From Sphingopyxis sp. LC363 (GTDB lineage: Bacteria; Pseudomonadota; Alphaproteobacteria; Sphingomonadales; Sphingomonadaceae): DNA of 64,000 nt. The translations under genes and the position numbers were made by a program. This document shows, piece by piece, positions 17,674 to 25,149 of the stretch. The DNA lies in the NCBI RefSeq assembly GCF_000756385.1, contig NZ_JNFC01000005.1, positions 27,681-91,680 on the forward strand, in the 5' to 3' direction. Position 1 is the first letter of the stretch; each line of letters starts with the position of its first letter. The notes below the pieces were generated by a model that worked only from the letters and a program-made list of their open reading frames with translations, did no database searches and was not told the origin of the DNA.

Positions 17674-18609
17674 TCAGACCGCTACCGGCGCGGAAATATG
17701 CGCTTGCGGCGCATAATCCTCGACCGCGAAATCCTCGAATCTATAGTCGAATATGCTCGAAGGCCGGCGAATGATGCGCAGCTTCGGCGCGCCTTCGGGA
17801 ATGCGCTGCAACTGCCGTTCGACCAGTTCGGCGTGATTGAGATAGAGATGGACGTCACCGCCGGTCCAGACGACTTCATGCGCAGTGAGATCGCACATCT
17901 CGGCGATCATCCGCGTCAGGAGCGCCGCCTCGAAGATGTTGAACGCAAAGCCGAGACCGAGGTCGCACGACCGCTGGAAGAGCAGGCACGACAGTCCGCC
18001 GTCGCTGCGGATGTGGAACTGATAGGTCATGTGGCAGGGTGGCAGCGCCATCCGGTCGAGATCGGCGACGTTCCAGCCGGTGAAGATATGCCGGCGCGAC
18101 CCCGGATTGTTGCGAAGCGAATCGATCAGCGCCGCGATCTGGTTGTGGCCCCGCTCGGAGCGGCGGAAGAGTCCGTCGCCCGCCGGCTCGTAGCGGGGCC
18201 AGTTCACCCATTGGTGCCCATAGACCGGCCCGAGATCGCCCCACTTGGCGGCGAAATCCACGTCGGCGATGATCCGCGCCTCGAAATCCTCGGCGCTGAT
18301 CGCCTCACCCGTCGCGCGGCGATATTTGTCGAGCGGCCAGTCGGTCCAAATCCGCACGCCTTGCGCAACGAGCGACCGGATATTGGTGTCGCCGGTCAGG
18401 AACCACAGCATCTCGCGCAGCGCGGTCTTCCAATAGACGCGCTTGGTGGTCAGCAGCGGAATCGCATCGTCCTTCAGCGAGAATCGCATCGTCTCGCCGA
18501 ACAGCGAGCGCGTGCCGACGCCGGTGCGATCGACGCGCTCGTCGCCTTCGACCCAGATCCTGCGCATCAGGTCGAGATATTGCAGTTCATAATGGATGGA
18601 ATCAGACAA
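17674..18609 (-). CDS. thyA: Thymidylate synthase
   Basis: A 311-residue thymidylate synthase that methylates dUMP to dTMP with 5,10-methylene-THF. Key parts: RVDRTGVGTRSLFG (26-38, folate/phosphate loop), the catalytic cysteine C192 in LPPCHMTYQFH, QRSCDLGLGFAFNI (212-225) for dUMP binding, and GGDVHLYLNH near 250. The frame is open far upstream, but that part is Arg/Ser-rich antisense of the RadC-type gene. The family N-terminus (HYELQYLDLM) fits a TTG start at 18609 with GGGAG about 8 bases ahead. It is divergent from the RadC-type gene with only 64 bp between starts. Confidence 0.94.
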   Translation of the reverse strand: MSDSIHYELQYLDLMRRIWVEGDERVDRTGVGTRSLFGETMRFSLKDDAIPLLTTKRVYWKTALREMLWFLTGDTNIRSLVAQGVRIWTDWPLDKYRRATGEAISAEDFEARIIADVDFAAKWGDLGPVYGHQWVNWPRYEPAGDGLFRRSERGHNQIAALIDSLRNNPGSRRHIFTGWNVADLDRMALPPCHMTYQFHIRSDGGLSCLLFQRSCDLGLGFAFNIFEAALLTRMIAEMCDLTAHEVVWTGGDVHLYLNHAELVERQLQRIPEGAPKLRIIRRPSSIFDYRFEDFAVEDYAPQAHISAPVAV

Positions 18610-18673
18610 GACTCGGCTCCCGGCTTTGTCCCTTGGTGCTAGGCTTCGCGCCGCGACGGGACAAGGGAACAAC

Positions 18674-19192
18674 ATGGGAAGCGGCATGGCTTGCGTCACA
18701 AAGCCTCCGATGCGGGGCAGTCGGACGTTGGGAATCGCGCTGCGTGAGCGCATGGGGACGGCGATGACCCTGTTCGAACCCCTCGGCAAAGCGCCGGATC
18801 CGGCGGCGCTGGCTGGCTTCGTGCCGTGCCAGCTTGAGGATGATTTCGCGCGCCTTTTGCTGCGCCCGATGTTCAACGACGAGCGCGAAACCCTGTTCCT
18901 CGCCGCATTCGACGCCTTCGAACGCCTCGTGCGGCTCGAACGCGTCGATGGCGATAGATCGGGCCGCTGCGTTATCCCGCCGAGCGCTTGGCGCACGCTC
19001 GTCGATGGCGGCATTACGACGGTCGTCATGGCGCACAACCACCCCTCCGACACGCCCTGGCCGAGCGATGCCGACATCCGCGCGACGCACGCTGCCGCGC
19101 TTTTCCTGCGGACCATGGACATCGATCTGGCCGATCATCTGATTTTCGTTGCGGGCGGTCATTTCAGCTTTCGAACTGCCGAAATGCTGTAG
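18674..19192 (+). CDS. RadC-like JAB-domain protein
   Basis: A 172-residue protein whose C-terminal half is the RadC/JAMM domain. The metal-binding signature MAHNHPSDTPWPSDAD is at 119-134 (histidines 121 and 123). The N-terminal helix-hairpin-helix module of full RadC is absent; the N-terminal 50 residues are not recognisable. An ATG at 18674 with AAGGGA upstream is used, but a later ATG (MTLFEPLG) could be the real start. RadC-family proteins are putative metal-dependent hydrolases with uncertain roles. It is transcribed divergently from thyA. Confidence 0.82.
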   Translation: MGSGMACVTKPPMRGSRTLGIALRERMGTAMTLFEPLGKAPDPAALAGFVPCQLEDDFARLLLRPMFNDERETLFLAAFDAFERLVRLERVDGDRSGRCVIPPSAWRTLVDGGITTVVMAHNHPSDTPWPSDADIRATHAAALFLRTMDIDLADHLIFVAGGHFSFRTAEML

Positions 19193-19299
19193 CTACGGCA
19201 ATTGCATTGAATGTGCCGATTGGCGCTTGAAGTTCACAGATTGCGCGTCTAGAGGACCGCCCTGCCTTCGCGGCGACCCCGGTCGGCGCGCAGATCGGT

Positions 19300-19376
19300 C
19301 GGGGAGTAGCTCAGCCTGGTAGAGCACTGTCTTCGGGAGGCAGGGGCCGGAGGTTCGAATCCTCTCTCCCCGACCA
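19300..19376 (+). tRNA. tRNA-Pro (anticodon CGG)
   Basis: A 77-nt cloverleaf. The acceptor arm CGGGGAG pairs with CTCCCCG, the anticodon stem CTGTC/GGCAG encloses loop TTCGGGA (anticodon CGG), and the T arm contains GGTTCGAATCC. CCA is encoded. A candidate sRNA follows immediately downstream. Confidence 0.97.
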
Positions 19377-19412
19377 ATTTCCTGCAAATTGCAGATTCTA
19401 TACTGTCGCTTC

Positions 19413-19441
19413 TTGTAAGTCGGCGAACAAATCCCTAAATT
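19413..19441 (+). promoter_or_regulatory. Sigma70-type promoter for candidate sRNA
   Basis: TTGTAA (19413-19418), a 17-bp spacer, and TAAATT (19436-19441) form a plausible -35/-10 pair. It sits downstream of the tRNA-Pro and upstream of a strong terminator with no coding gene between. The start would be near 19448. Confidence 0.5.
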
Positions 19442-19447
19442 CAAACT

Positions 19448-19560
19448 ACGCCGCCATGGTTTTCCCCCTTTCCATCGCGGCCAGTGTCCCGTCAGCTTTG
19501 GCGCGGACGCGTCCTCCCTGGACCCTGGCCACCTCGTACTTCGGTACGAGGTGGTTTTTT
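19448..19560 (+). ncRNA. Candidate small RNA with CCUCC motif
   Basis: About 113 nt bounded by the promoter at 19413-19441 and a perfect intrinsic terminator at 19529-19560. It contains CGTCCTCCCTGG (near 19510-19521), an anti-Shine-Dalgarno-type CCTCC motif seen in several alphaproteobacterial trans-acting sRNAs. No convincing ORF lies within. The sequence family is not recognised; the call rests on promoter-terminator spacing. Confidence 0.45.
19529..19560 (+). terminator. Strong intrinsic terminator
   Basis: CCACCTCGTAC (19529-19539), TTCG tetraloop, GTACGAGGTGG (19544-19554), then TTTTTT. It is an 11-bp perfect stem with a stable UUCG loop, oriented to stop plus-strand transcription from the tRNA-Pro/sRNA side. 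Confidence 0.93.
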
Positions 19561-19561
19561 A

Positions 19562-20437
19562 TTATTCGGCTGCCTCGGGATAAATTTCCGAGTCGGGGGT
19601 CGCTCGACCGACCTCGGCAACAAGGTTCGAAAACCAGTTCGCAAGACGCATGACCCGTTCCGAATCCGGCGTTCGGCCGGGCGCGAGATACAGGCTTCGG
19701 TCGATCTCGATCTGCACGGCATGGATCGCATGTCCCGGCTTCCCATGTGTTCGAACGATATGCCCGCCGGCATAGGGCTGATTTCGCGACAGCGGCGCGC
19801 CCAGACACTCCGCCGATGCCATGACCCGATCGACCAGCCATGCGCCCGCCGTCGCTCCGAAATGGTCGCCAACGACGATTCGCGCACCATGCCCCATCTG
19901 GCCGGCAGGAATCGGGGGCATCGAATGCAGGTCGATCAGGATCGCATGTCCGAACCGGCGCCGCGCCTCCTCCAGCGTGCGGGCCAGCGCAGCATGATAG
20001 GGCCGGTGGAACGATTCGAGCCGCCAATGCAGTGCTGCATGATCGATCGGCCGCCTCCACAGCGGCCCGCAGTCGGCAAGCCGCGTCGGAATCACGCCGA
20101 GCCCCGCACGCTCCTTTCGCCCCGGCGCCGAAAATTGCATCCGAAGCGGCATCGCGACCTCGCCCGGCGCCATCTGCCCTTCGCCGCGATTGAGGTCGGC
20201 TACCGCGCGTGCCCACAGGGCCTGCACGACGGTGGCACCCGCATCGGCGGCACCCGCGGCGATCAGGTCGCACCAGCTATCCTCGAGCCGTTCGAGCTCG
20301 GGCCGGCCAACGCGGGCGGCGGCGAGGATCTCGGGCGGATAGATGCGCCCGGCGTGCGGCACCGACACCACGACCGGGCTGCTCACCTCAGGCCGGTTGA
20401 CAGCGATGGCCGTGGGCGGAATGGTGCGGGAGGGCAT
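19562..20437 (-). CDS. N-formylglutamate amidohydrolase family protein
   Basis: A 291-residue member of the FGase family, which hydrolyses N-formyl-glutamate (or related formyl/acyl amino acids) to glutamate and formate. It shows VVVSVPHAGRIYPPEI near the N-terminus, ADLNRGEG, and the metal-site stretch ILIDLHSMPP, with later GGHIVRTHGKPGHAIHAVQIE. The ATG at 20437 is chosen because upstream codons (MTRTLDLSG...) cover the promoter region. It lies divergent to cpdR (141 bp), a recurring alphaproteobacterial pairing; hut genes are not in the window, so a role in histidine degradation is unproven. Confidence 0.88.
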   Translation of the reverse strand: MPSRTIPPTAIAVNRPEVSSPVVVSVPHAGRIYPPEILAAARVGRPELERLEDSWCDLIAAGAADAGATVVQALWARAVADLNRGEGQMAPGEVAMPLRMQFSAPGRKERAGLGVIPTRLADCGPLWRRPIDHAALHWRLESFHRPYHAALARTLEEARRRFGHAILIDLHSMPPIPAGQMGHGARIVVGDHFGATAGAWLVDRVMASAECLGAPLSRNQPYAGGHIVRTHGKPGHAIHAVQIEIDRSLYLAPGRTPDSERVMRLANWFSNLVAEVGRATPDSEIYPEAAE

Positions 20438-20578
20438 GAACGATGGGTGGCAAAAAAAGCCGGACAAATCCAGTGTCCGCGTCAATTTGTTAAATCTCTG
20501 ACGCTATGCCGGACGGGATTTTGAAGGCGCATTCCGAACGAATGGGCGGCGCCGAAAGACCAGGGAACAGATTTCAGC

Positions 20579-20956
20579 ATGACTCGCATTTTGCTCGCCG
20601 AAGACGATGATGTGATGCGCGAGTATCTGGCGCGAGCGCTGACAACCGCCGGCTATCACGTCACTGCGGTCGACCGCGGCACCGCCGCCGTGCCCTATAT
20701 CGATTCGGGAACCTTCGACCTGCTCCTCTCCGATATCGTCATGCCCGAAATGGACGGGATCGAACTTGCGCAGCACACCGCGAAGGCGGCGCCGCAGACG
20801 CAGGTGATGTTCATCACCGGATTCGCCGCGGTGTCGTTGCGCGCCGAGGAAAATGTGCCGCAGGCCAAGCTCTTGTCGAAACCCTTCCACCTCAAGGATC
20901 TGGTGCGCGAGGTCGACAATCTGTTCGGCCGTGCGGACCGGTCGAACCAGCAATAG
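20579..20956 (+). CDS. cpdR: CpdR single-domain response regulator
   Basis: A 125-residue stand-alone receiver domain: acidic pocket AEDDD (7-11), phosphoacceptor D52 in LSDIVMPEMDG, T80 in FITGF and K101 in SKPFHL. The strings LLLSDIVMPEMDGIELA and MFITGFAAV are characteristic of CpdR. In its unphosphorylated state CpdR localises ClpXP to the cell pole and promotes degradation of cell-cycle proteins. The CckA-ChpT relay controls it in Caulobacter. There is no output domain. It is divergent from the formylglutamate amidohydrolase. Confidence 0.92.
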   Translation: MTRILLAEDDDVMREYLARALTTAGYHVTAVDRGTAAVPYIDSGTFDLLLSDIVMPEMDGIELAQHTAKAAPQTQVMFITGFAAVSLRAEENVPQAKLLSKPFHLKDLVREVDNLFGRADRSNQQ

Positions 20957-20981
20957 CCTTCTTTTCCGCTCGCGCGGAGGC

Positions 20982-21086
20982 GGCACCGGCCCGGTCCCCC
21001 AGCGCCCCAAGACGACGCGTGGCGTCGAAGGGCCTCCCTGACGATAGTAGCCTATGGGAGGCCGGGTGGGGGAGCGGGCCGGTGCC
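20982..21086. repeat. Large nested inverted repeat between cpdR and tRNA-Val
   Basis: A 20-bp arm at 20982-21001 (GGCACCGGCCCGGTCCCCCA) pairs almost perfectly with 21067-21086 (one mismatch). Nested inside is GGCCTCCC (21031-21038) with GGGAGGCC (21056-21063), and a third small hairpin near 21011-21027. It could form a cruciform or a long structured RNA. No T tract follows. Confidence 0.75.
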
Positions 21087-21164
21087 GAACTGTTGGAACA
21101 GACTCGAAGGAAGGGCTTGCCAAGCCGCGCAGAGGCCTTTAGGGGCCGCGTCACCCCAAGGGAT

Positions 21165-21239
21165 GGGCGTGTAGCTCAGTGGTAGAGCACTGTGTTGACA
21201 TCGCAGGGGTCGCAAGTTCAATCCTTGCCACGCCCACCA
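21165..21239 (+). tRNA. tRNA-Val (anticodon GAC)
   Basis: A 75-nt cloverleaf. GGGCGTG pairs with CACGCCC, the D arm is AGCTCAGTGGTAGA, the anticodon loop TTGACAT gives GAC, and the T arm holds AGTTCAATCCT. Discriminator A and CCA are encoded. A terminator follows at once. Confidence 0.97.
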
Positions 21240-21241
21240 TT

Positions 21242-21278
21242 AAAAACGCCGCCGCCCCATCGGGTTGGCGGCGTTTTT
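21242..21278. terminator. Bidirectional intrinsic terminator
   Basis: AAAAACGCCGCC (21242-21253) pairs with GGCGGCGTTTTT (21267-21278). The A tract on one side and T tract on the other let it end both the tRNA-Val transcript and the convergent SDR transcript. Confidence 0.92.
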
Positions 21279-21282
21279 GCTG

Positions 21283-22074
21283 TCAGGCCATTCCCTTCGT
21301 CAGGTCGCCGCGCGACGCGTCGCCGATCTGGCTGCCGCCGTCGCAGTCGAGAATCGTGCCGGTGATATAGCCCGCGGCCGGCGAGCAGAGGAACACCGCC
21401 GATTCGGCGACCTCTTCGATCCGGCCCCACCGTTTCATCGCGATCCGGTCGTAATGCGCAGCCCGTGTTTCGGCGTCGGGCGCGAGGCGCTTGATCCCTT
21501 CGGTATCGGCGATCGGTCCCGGCGAGATGCCGTTCACCCGCACCTCCGGCCCCCACTCGAGCGCGAGCACGCGAATCAGCTGGTTGATCCCCGCCTTCGC
21601 CGCACAGGCATGCGCCTGCAAAGCCGAGGCGTTGATCGCTTGCCCCGCGGTAATCGCGATCAACGAGGCGCCCGGCCGGTTGAGCAGATCATGACAGCCA
21701 CGAAACACGTTGAAGGTGCCGTTGAGGTCGATGTCGACGACCGTGCGAAAGGCGTTCGCCGACATGCCGAGCACGGGTGCGAGGAAATTCCCCGCCGCGC
21801 CCGAAATCACGATATCCATCGGCCCCAGTTCGCCCGCGACCTGTTCCATCACGCCGCGGATCGCAGAAAAATCGCGCACGTCGCCCGTAAGGCCGAGCGC
21901 CCCCTTGCCGATCTCCGCTGCCGCGCGCGCCGCCTTATCGGGATCGCGCCCGGCGACGGCGACCTTCGCGCCGAGTTCGGCAAAGCGTTTCGCGATGCCA
22001 AGGTTGATGCCGCTTGTGCCGCCTGCGACAAAGGCGGTCTTTCCTGCCAGCAGGTTATCCCGAAATGTCGACAT
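21283..22074 (-). CDS. SDR oxidoreductase, 2,4-dienoyl-CoA reductase-like
   Basis: A 263-residue short-chain dehydrogenase. The NADP-binding glycine motif is GGTSGINLGIAKR (18-30) and VAVAGRDPDK sets cofactor preference. Instead of the classical YxxxK site it has LQAHACAAKAGINQLIRV followed by SPGPIADTEGIKRL. This is the pattern of peroxisomal-type 2,4-dienoyl-CoA reductases, which use Asp/Lys rather than Tyr. That predicts a role in unsaturated fatty-acyl-CoA degradation. Two starts are possible (22083 and 22074); 22074 has AGAGG at better spacing. Divergent from the hydrolase at 22181. Confidence 0.88.
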   Translation of the reverse strand: MSTFRDNLLAGKTAFVAGGTSGINLGIAKRFAELGAKVAVAGRDPDKAARAAAEIGKGALGLTGDVRDFSAIRGVMEQVAGELGPMDIVISGAAGNFLAPVLGMSANAFRTVVDIDLNGTFNVFRGCHDLLNRPGASLIAITAGQAINASALQAHACAAKAGINQLIRVLALEWGPEVRVNGISPGPIADTEGIKRLAPDAETRAAHYDRIAMKRWGRIEEVAESAVFLCSPAAGYITGTILDCDGGSQIGDASRGDLTKGMA

Positions 22075-22180
22075 CGCATTCATCCTCTTCTCCACGGTTG
22101 GCGACGACCTGGACGATGCGGGGTTGACGGATCGAAACCAGTCGCCTTTTGAAACTGGAACAGACAGCAAGGATGATCCG

Positions 22181-23050
22181 ATGGCAAGTGCCGGCCCCAC
22201 CTCGAACAGCTTCATCTCGCAGCGGCTGAAACTTCATTATGTCGACTGGGGCAATCGCGGCGCGCCGCCGCTTCTCCTCGTCCACGGCGGCCGCGACCAT
22301 TGCCGCAACTGGGACTGGGTCGCCGAAAAGCTCCGCGATCGCTACCATATCATCGCCCCCGACCTTCGCGGTCATGGCGACAGCGCCTGGTCGCCCGACG
22401 GCAATTACGACATGGACGGCTTCGTCTACGACCTCGCGCAGCTGATCCATCAGCTCGACCTCGGACCGCTGTCGATCGTCGCGCATTCGATGGGGGGGAA
22501 TATCGCGCTGCGCTATACCGGCCTTTATCCGGACAATGTCCGCAAGCTCGTCGCGATCGAAGGGCTCGGGCCCTCCCCCAAGGTGATCGCCGAGCGCGCG
22601 AAGACCAGCTATGCAGAGCGTTTCCGCAAATGGATCGACGACAAGAGGCAGGCGGCGGGACGCACCCCGCGCCGCTACGCTACGCTCGAAGATGCACTGG
22701 CGCGCATGATGGGCGAGAACGCCTATCTGACCGAAGCGCAGGCGCGCCACCTGACGATCCACGGCATCAGCCGTAACGAGGACGGGACGTGGAGCTGGAA
22801 GTTCGACAATTATCTGAACGTCTGGCCCGCCTTCGACATGCGGCAGGACGACATCGCGTCGCTATGGGGCGCGATCGCCTGCCCCACCCTGCTCCTCTAT
22901 GGCGCGAACAGTTGGGCCTCGAATCCCGAGAAGGACGGCCGGCTCGAGCATTTCAACACAGCAAAGGTCATCGAGTTCGAAAATGCCGGCCACTGGCTGC
23001 ACCACGATCAGTTCGACCGGTTCATGTCCACGCTAGACGAATTCCTCTAA
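22181..23050 (+). CDS. Alpha/beta hydrolase
   Basis: A 289-residue alpha/beta-fold hydrolase. Visible features are the oxyanion-loop HGGRDHCRNWDWV (about 33-45), PDLRGHGDSAW, the nucleophile serine in VAHSMGGNIALRY (about 101-113), and the catalytic histidine in GHWLHHDQF near the C-terminus. ATG 22181 with AAGGA about 8 bases upstream is chosen; the open frame before it overlaps the divergent SDR. The substrate cannot be assigned. Its pairing with the SDR across a 106-bp shared promoter region hints at a joint lipid- or ester-catabolic role. Confidence 0.88.
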   Translation: MASAGPTSNSFISQRLKLHYVDWGNRGAPPLLLVHGGRDHCRNWDWVAEKLRDRYHIIAPDLRGHGDSAWSPDGNYDMDGFVYDLAQLIHQLDLGPLSIVAHSMGGNIALRYTGLYPDNVRKLVAIEGLGPSPKVIAERAKTSYAERFRKWIDDKRQAAGRTPRRYATLEDALARMMGENAYLTEAQARHLTIHGISRNEDGTWSWKFDNYLNVWPAFDMRQDDIASLWGAIACPTLLLYGANSWASNPEKDGRLEHFNTAKVIEFENAGHWLHHDQFDRFMSTLDEFL

Positions 23051-23096
23051 GCCGGACGTCGATTGCGCGCCGCGGCGCGCGATGAGAGGCGGCGCG

Positions 23097-23822
23097 ATGG
23101 CCTATACGGGGCACATATCGACAAGACAGCGTGTGTTGGCCGGCGGCAGCGCCCTGATGATCGTCGTCGCGGTCGGTTTCGGTCTTGCGAGCGGCCTCGA
23201 CCTCGACGTCGTTCGCAAGGCGAGTGAAGCCATCACGGCTATCGCGATCCCGGCCCCTCCCCCGCCCCGCTCGGAGGCTCGGCCTGCGGAGACACCAAGC
23301 GAAAAGGCCAGCGGCAAGGCCTCGCCCGCCAACAAGGAGGCAAGGGCCACGGCGGTTGCCGCGCCGCCACCGAAGCTGCCGCCGGTCATCCCGCCCGTCG
23401 CGGCTGCGCCGAAACCCGGGGCCGGCAACGATATCTCGGCGGGCGCCGCCCCCCAAACCGGACCGGGATCAGGTGCAGGCGGGCGCGGCGACGGGACGGG
23501 CGCAGGCGGCGCGGGGAGCGGCACCGGCGGGGGCACCAAAGCTGCGTGGCGGAGCGGGACGATCCGCGACCGCGATTATCCGCGCGAAGCGAGCCGGGCG
23601 AAAACCGGGGGCGAGGTCGAGGTGCGCTTCACCATCGAGGCCAGCGGCCGGGTCAGCGGGTGCCGCGTCACCCGGTCGAGCGGCGACGCTTCGCTCGACG
23701 AAACGACGTGCCGGCTAATCGAGGAGCGGTTTCGCTTCAAGCCCGCGACCAACGCGGCGGGCGAGGCAATCGCAAGCCCCTATGGCTGGCGGCAGACATG
23801 GTGGCTGGAGCGGCGGCGCTAG
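23097..23822 (+). CDS. TonB-family energy transducer-like protein
   Basis: A 241-residue single-pass protein: an N-terminal membrane anchor (VLAGGSALMIVVAVGFGLASG, roughly residues 13-33), a Pro/Ala-rich linker with PAPPPP, a long Gly-rich stretch (about 120-165), and a C-terminal TonB-like domain. That domain runs from DRDYPREASRAKTGGEVEVR through VSGCRVTRSSGDASLDE. Such proteins pass proton-motive energy from ExbBD to outer-membrane receptors; no exbBD is adjacent. ATG 23082 is an alternative start, but AGAGG precedes 23097. It would serve receptors such as the two in this window (inference). Confidence 0.85.
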   Translation: MAYTGHISTRQRVLAGGSALMIVVAVGFGLASGLDLDVVRKASEAITAIAIPAPPPPRSEARPAETPSEKASGKASPANKEARATAVAAPPPKLPPVIPPVAAAPKPGAGNDISAGAAPQTGPGSGAGGRGDGTGAGGAGSGTGGGTKAAWRSGTIRDRDYPREASRAKTGGEVEVRFTIEASGRVSGCRVTRSSGDASLDETTCRLIEERFRFKPATNAAGEAIASPYGWRQTWWLERRR

Positions 23823-23892
23823 GGGCCGGACAGCGGCCGGAGGGACCACCCGGTAGGACGGTCGGCTCGCTTCGATCGATCGGGAAATGAGG

Positions 23893-23985
23893 TGGCGGAG
23901 ACGGAGGGATTCGAACCCTCGGTACCGGATTTACCAGTACGACGGTTTAGCAAACCGTTGGTTTCAGCCACTCACCCACGTCTCC
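23893..23985 (-). tRNA. tRNA-Ser (anticodon GCT)
   Basis: A 93-nt class II cloverleaf with a long variable arm (CGTACTGG...CCGGTACCG). GGAGACG pairs with CGTCTCC, the anticodon loop TTGCTAA gives GCT, and the T arm holds GGTTCGAATCC. CCA is encoded. Confidence 0.97.
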
Positions 23986-24228
23986 GCATGGTCTGCCGCG
24001 CTAACGGCAGTCTGGCCTAGGCGGGTCGCTATAGCTATGCGCTTCGCGCCCCGCAACGCCAAAGATTGTGCTTTTTTGACGTCGCCGCGGCCATTTCGTC
24101 GCGCGAACGATTCGATCCGGCGCAAATTCGACTCGGGTCATCGCCCGTTCATTGCCCGGGCGCCAAAGCGAGTCATGATTAACGCAGGTTTCGCCGTGAA
24201 GGCGCGGTTCGATTTTTGGGGGTCCACT

Positions 24229-25008
24229 ATGCGGAAGACGTTCACCAGCCTTGCTTTTGCGGCGATGGCATCGCTCGGCCTCGCGCTGACGCCGCTGCCC
24301 GCGGCGGCGCAGATGCGCGAGATCGACCCCAGCAACATGGAAATCGATTCCGACCTCGATAATCCCGCCCCGCCGCCGGTGACGAGCTCGACGACGGACC
24401 CGTCTTACGACAGCGACCTTGCGACCGGCGATCAGCAGACGAGCGAAGTGCCCATCGACGGCAGCACGGCGGCTAGCGCCGCTCCCGCCGACGTGACGGC
24501 CACCGACGTTTCCGCCGACGCCAGTTCGACCTATAAGAAGGATGATCTGATTGGCGCCGCCGAAGGCATCTTCGGCAAGGGCGCGCAGGGGCTTGCCGGC
24601 TTGATCGAGGATATCCTCAAGGAACAGGGCGAACCCAATGCCTATATCGTCGGGCGCGAGGCGGGCGGCGCGCTGGTGGTCGGGCTGCGCTACGGGTCGG
24701 GGACGCTCCACCACAAGATCGAGGGCGAGCTTCCCGCCTATTGGACCGGCCCGTCGATCGGTTTCGACGCCGGCGCCAATGCCGGCAACACCTTCGTCCT
24801 CGTCTATAACCTCTTCGACAGCGAGGACCTCTACAAGCGTTATCCGGCGGGCGAAGGCGCCGCCTATCTGGTCGGCGGCTTCAACGCGAGCTATCTGCGC
24901 CGCGGCGACGTCGTGCTCATCCCGATCCGCGTCGGCGTCGGCGCACGGCTCGGCGCGAACGTCGGCTATATGAAGTTCCGCAAGAAACAGAATTGGCTGC
25001 CATTCTGA
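24229..25008 (+). CDS. DUF1134 / EipA-like envelope integrity protein
   Basis: A 259-residue exported protein. The signal peptide ends at PAAAQ (about residue 28). A disordered Asp/Ser/Ala-rich spacer follows (30-105), then a DUF1134 domain with GREAGGALVVGLRYGSG, GPSIGFDAGANAGNTFVLVY and the C-terminal PIRVGVGARLGANVGYMKF. In Brucella, the DUF1134 protein EipA is a periplasmic barrel-like protein needed for envelope integrity. GGGGG lies about 5 bases before the ATG. A monocistronic unit is likely, since a strong terminator follows. Confidence 0.9.
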   Translation: MRKTFTSLAFAAMASLGLALTPLPAAAQMREIDPSNMEIDSDLDNPAPPPVTSSTTDPSYDSDLATGDQQTSEVPIDGSTAASAAPADVTATDVSADASSTYKKDDLIGAAEGIFGKGAQGLAGLIEDILKEQGEPNAYIVGREAGGALVVGLRYGSGTLHHKIEGELPAYWTGPSIGFDAGANAGNTFVLVYNLFDSEDLYKRYPAGEGAAYLVGGFNASYLRRGDVVLIPIRVGVGARLGANVGYMKFRKKQNWLPF

Positions 25009-25035
25009 TAACAACCCGTTTGCCACGGGGGCGAT

Positions 25036-25065
25036 AGCCCGCGCTTCGGCGCGGGCTTTTTCTTT
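25036..25065 (+). terminator. Intrinsic terminator after DUF1134 gene
   Basis: AGCCCGCGC-TTCG-GCGCGGGCT followed by TTTTCTTT, starting 28 bases after the stop codon. Confidence 0.92.
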
Positions 25066-25149
25066 GCGCGGCGGCTCGATCCGCCCTTTTCTGGCGTCGG
25101 GCGATCCATCGTTACCGGACGTTAATATGATTGGTGCACAGTGGGCAGC

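Noticed and set aside
19446..20273. 275-aa minus-strand frame crossing the terminator and amidohydrolase gene
   Set aside because: It overlaps the amidohydrolase in another frame and passes through a perfect intrinsic terminator.
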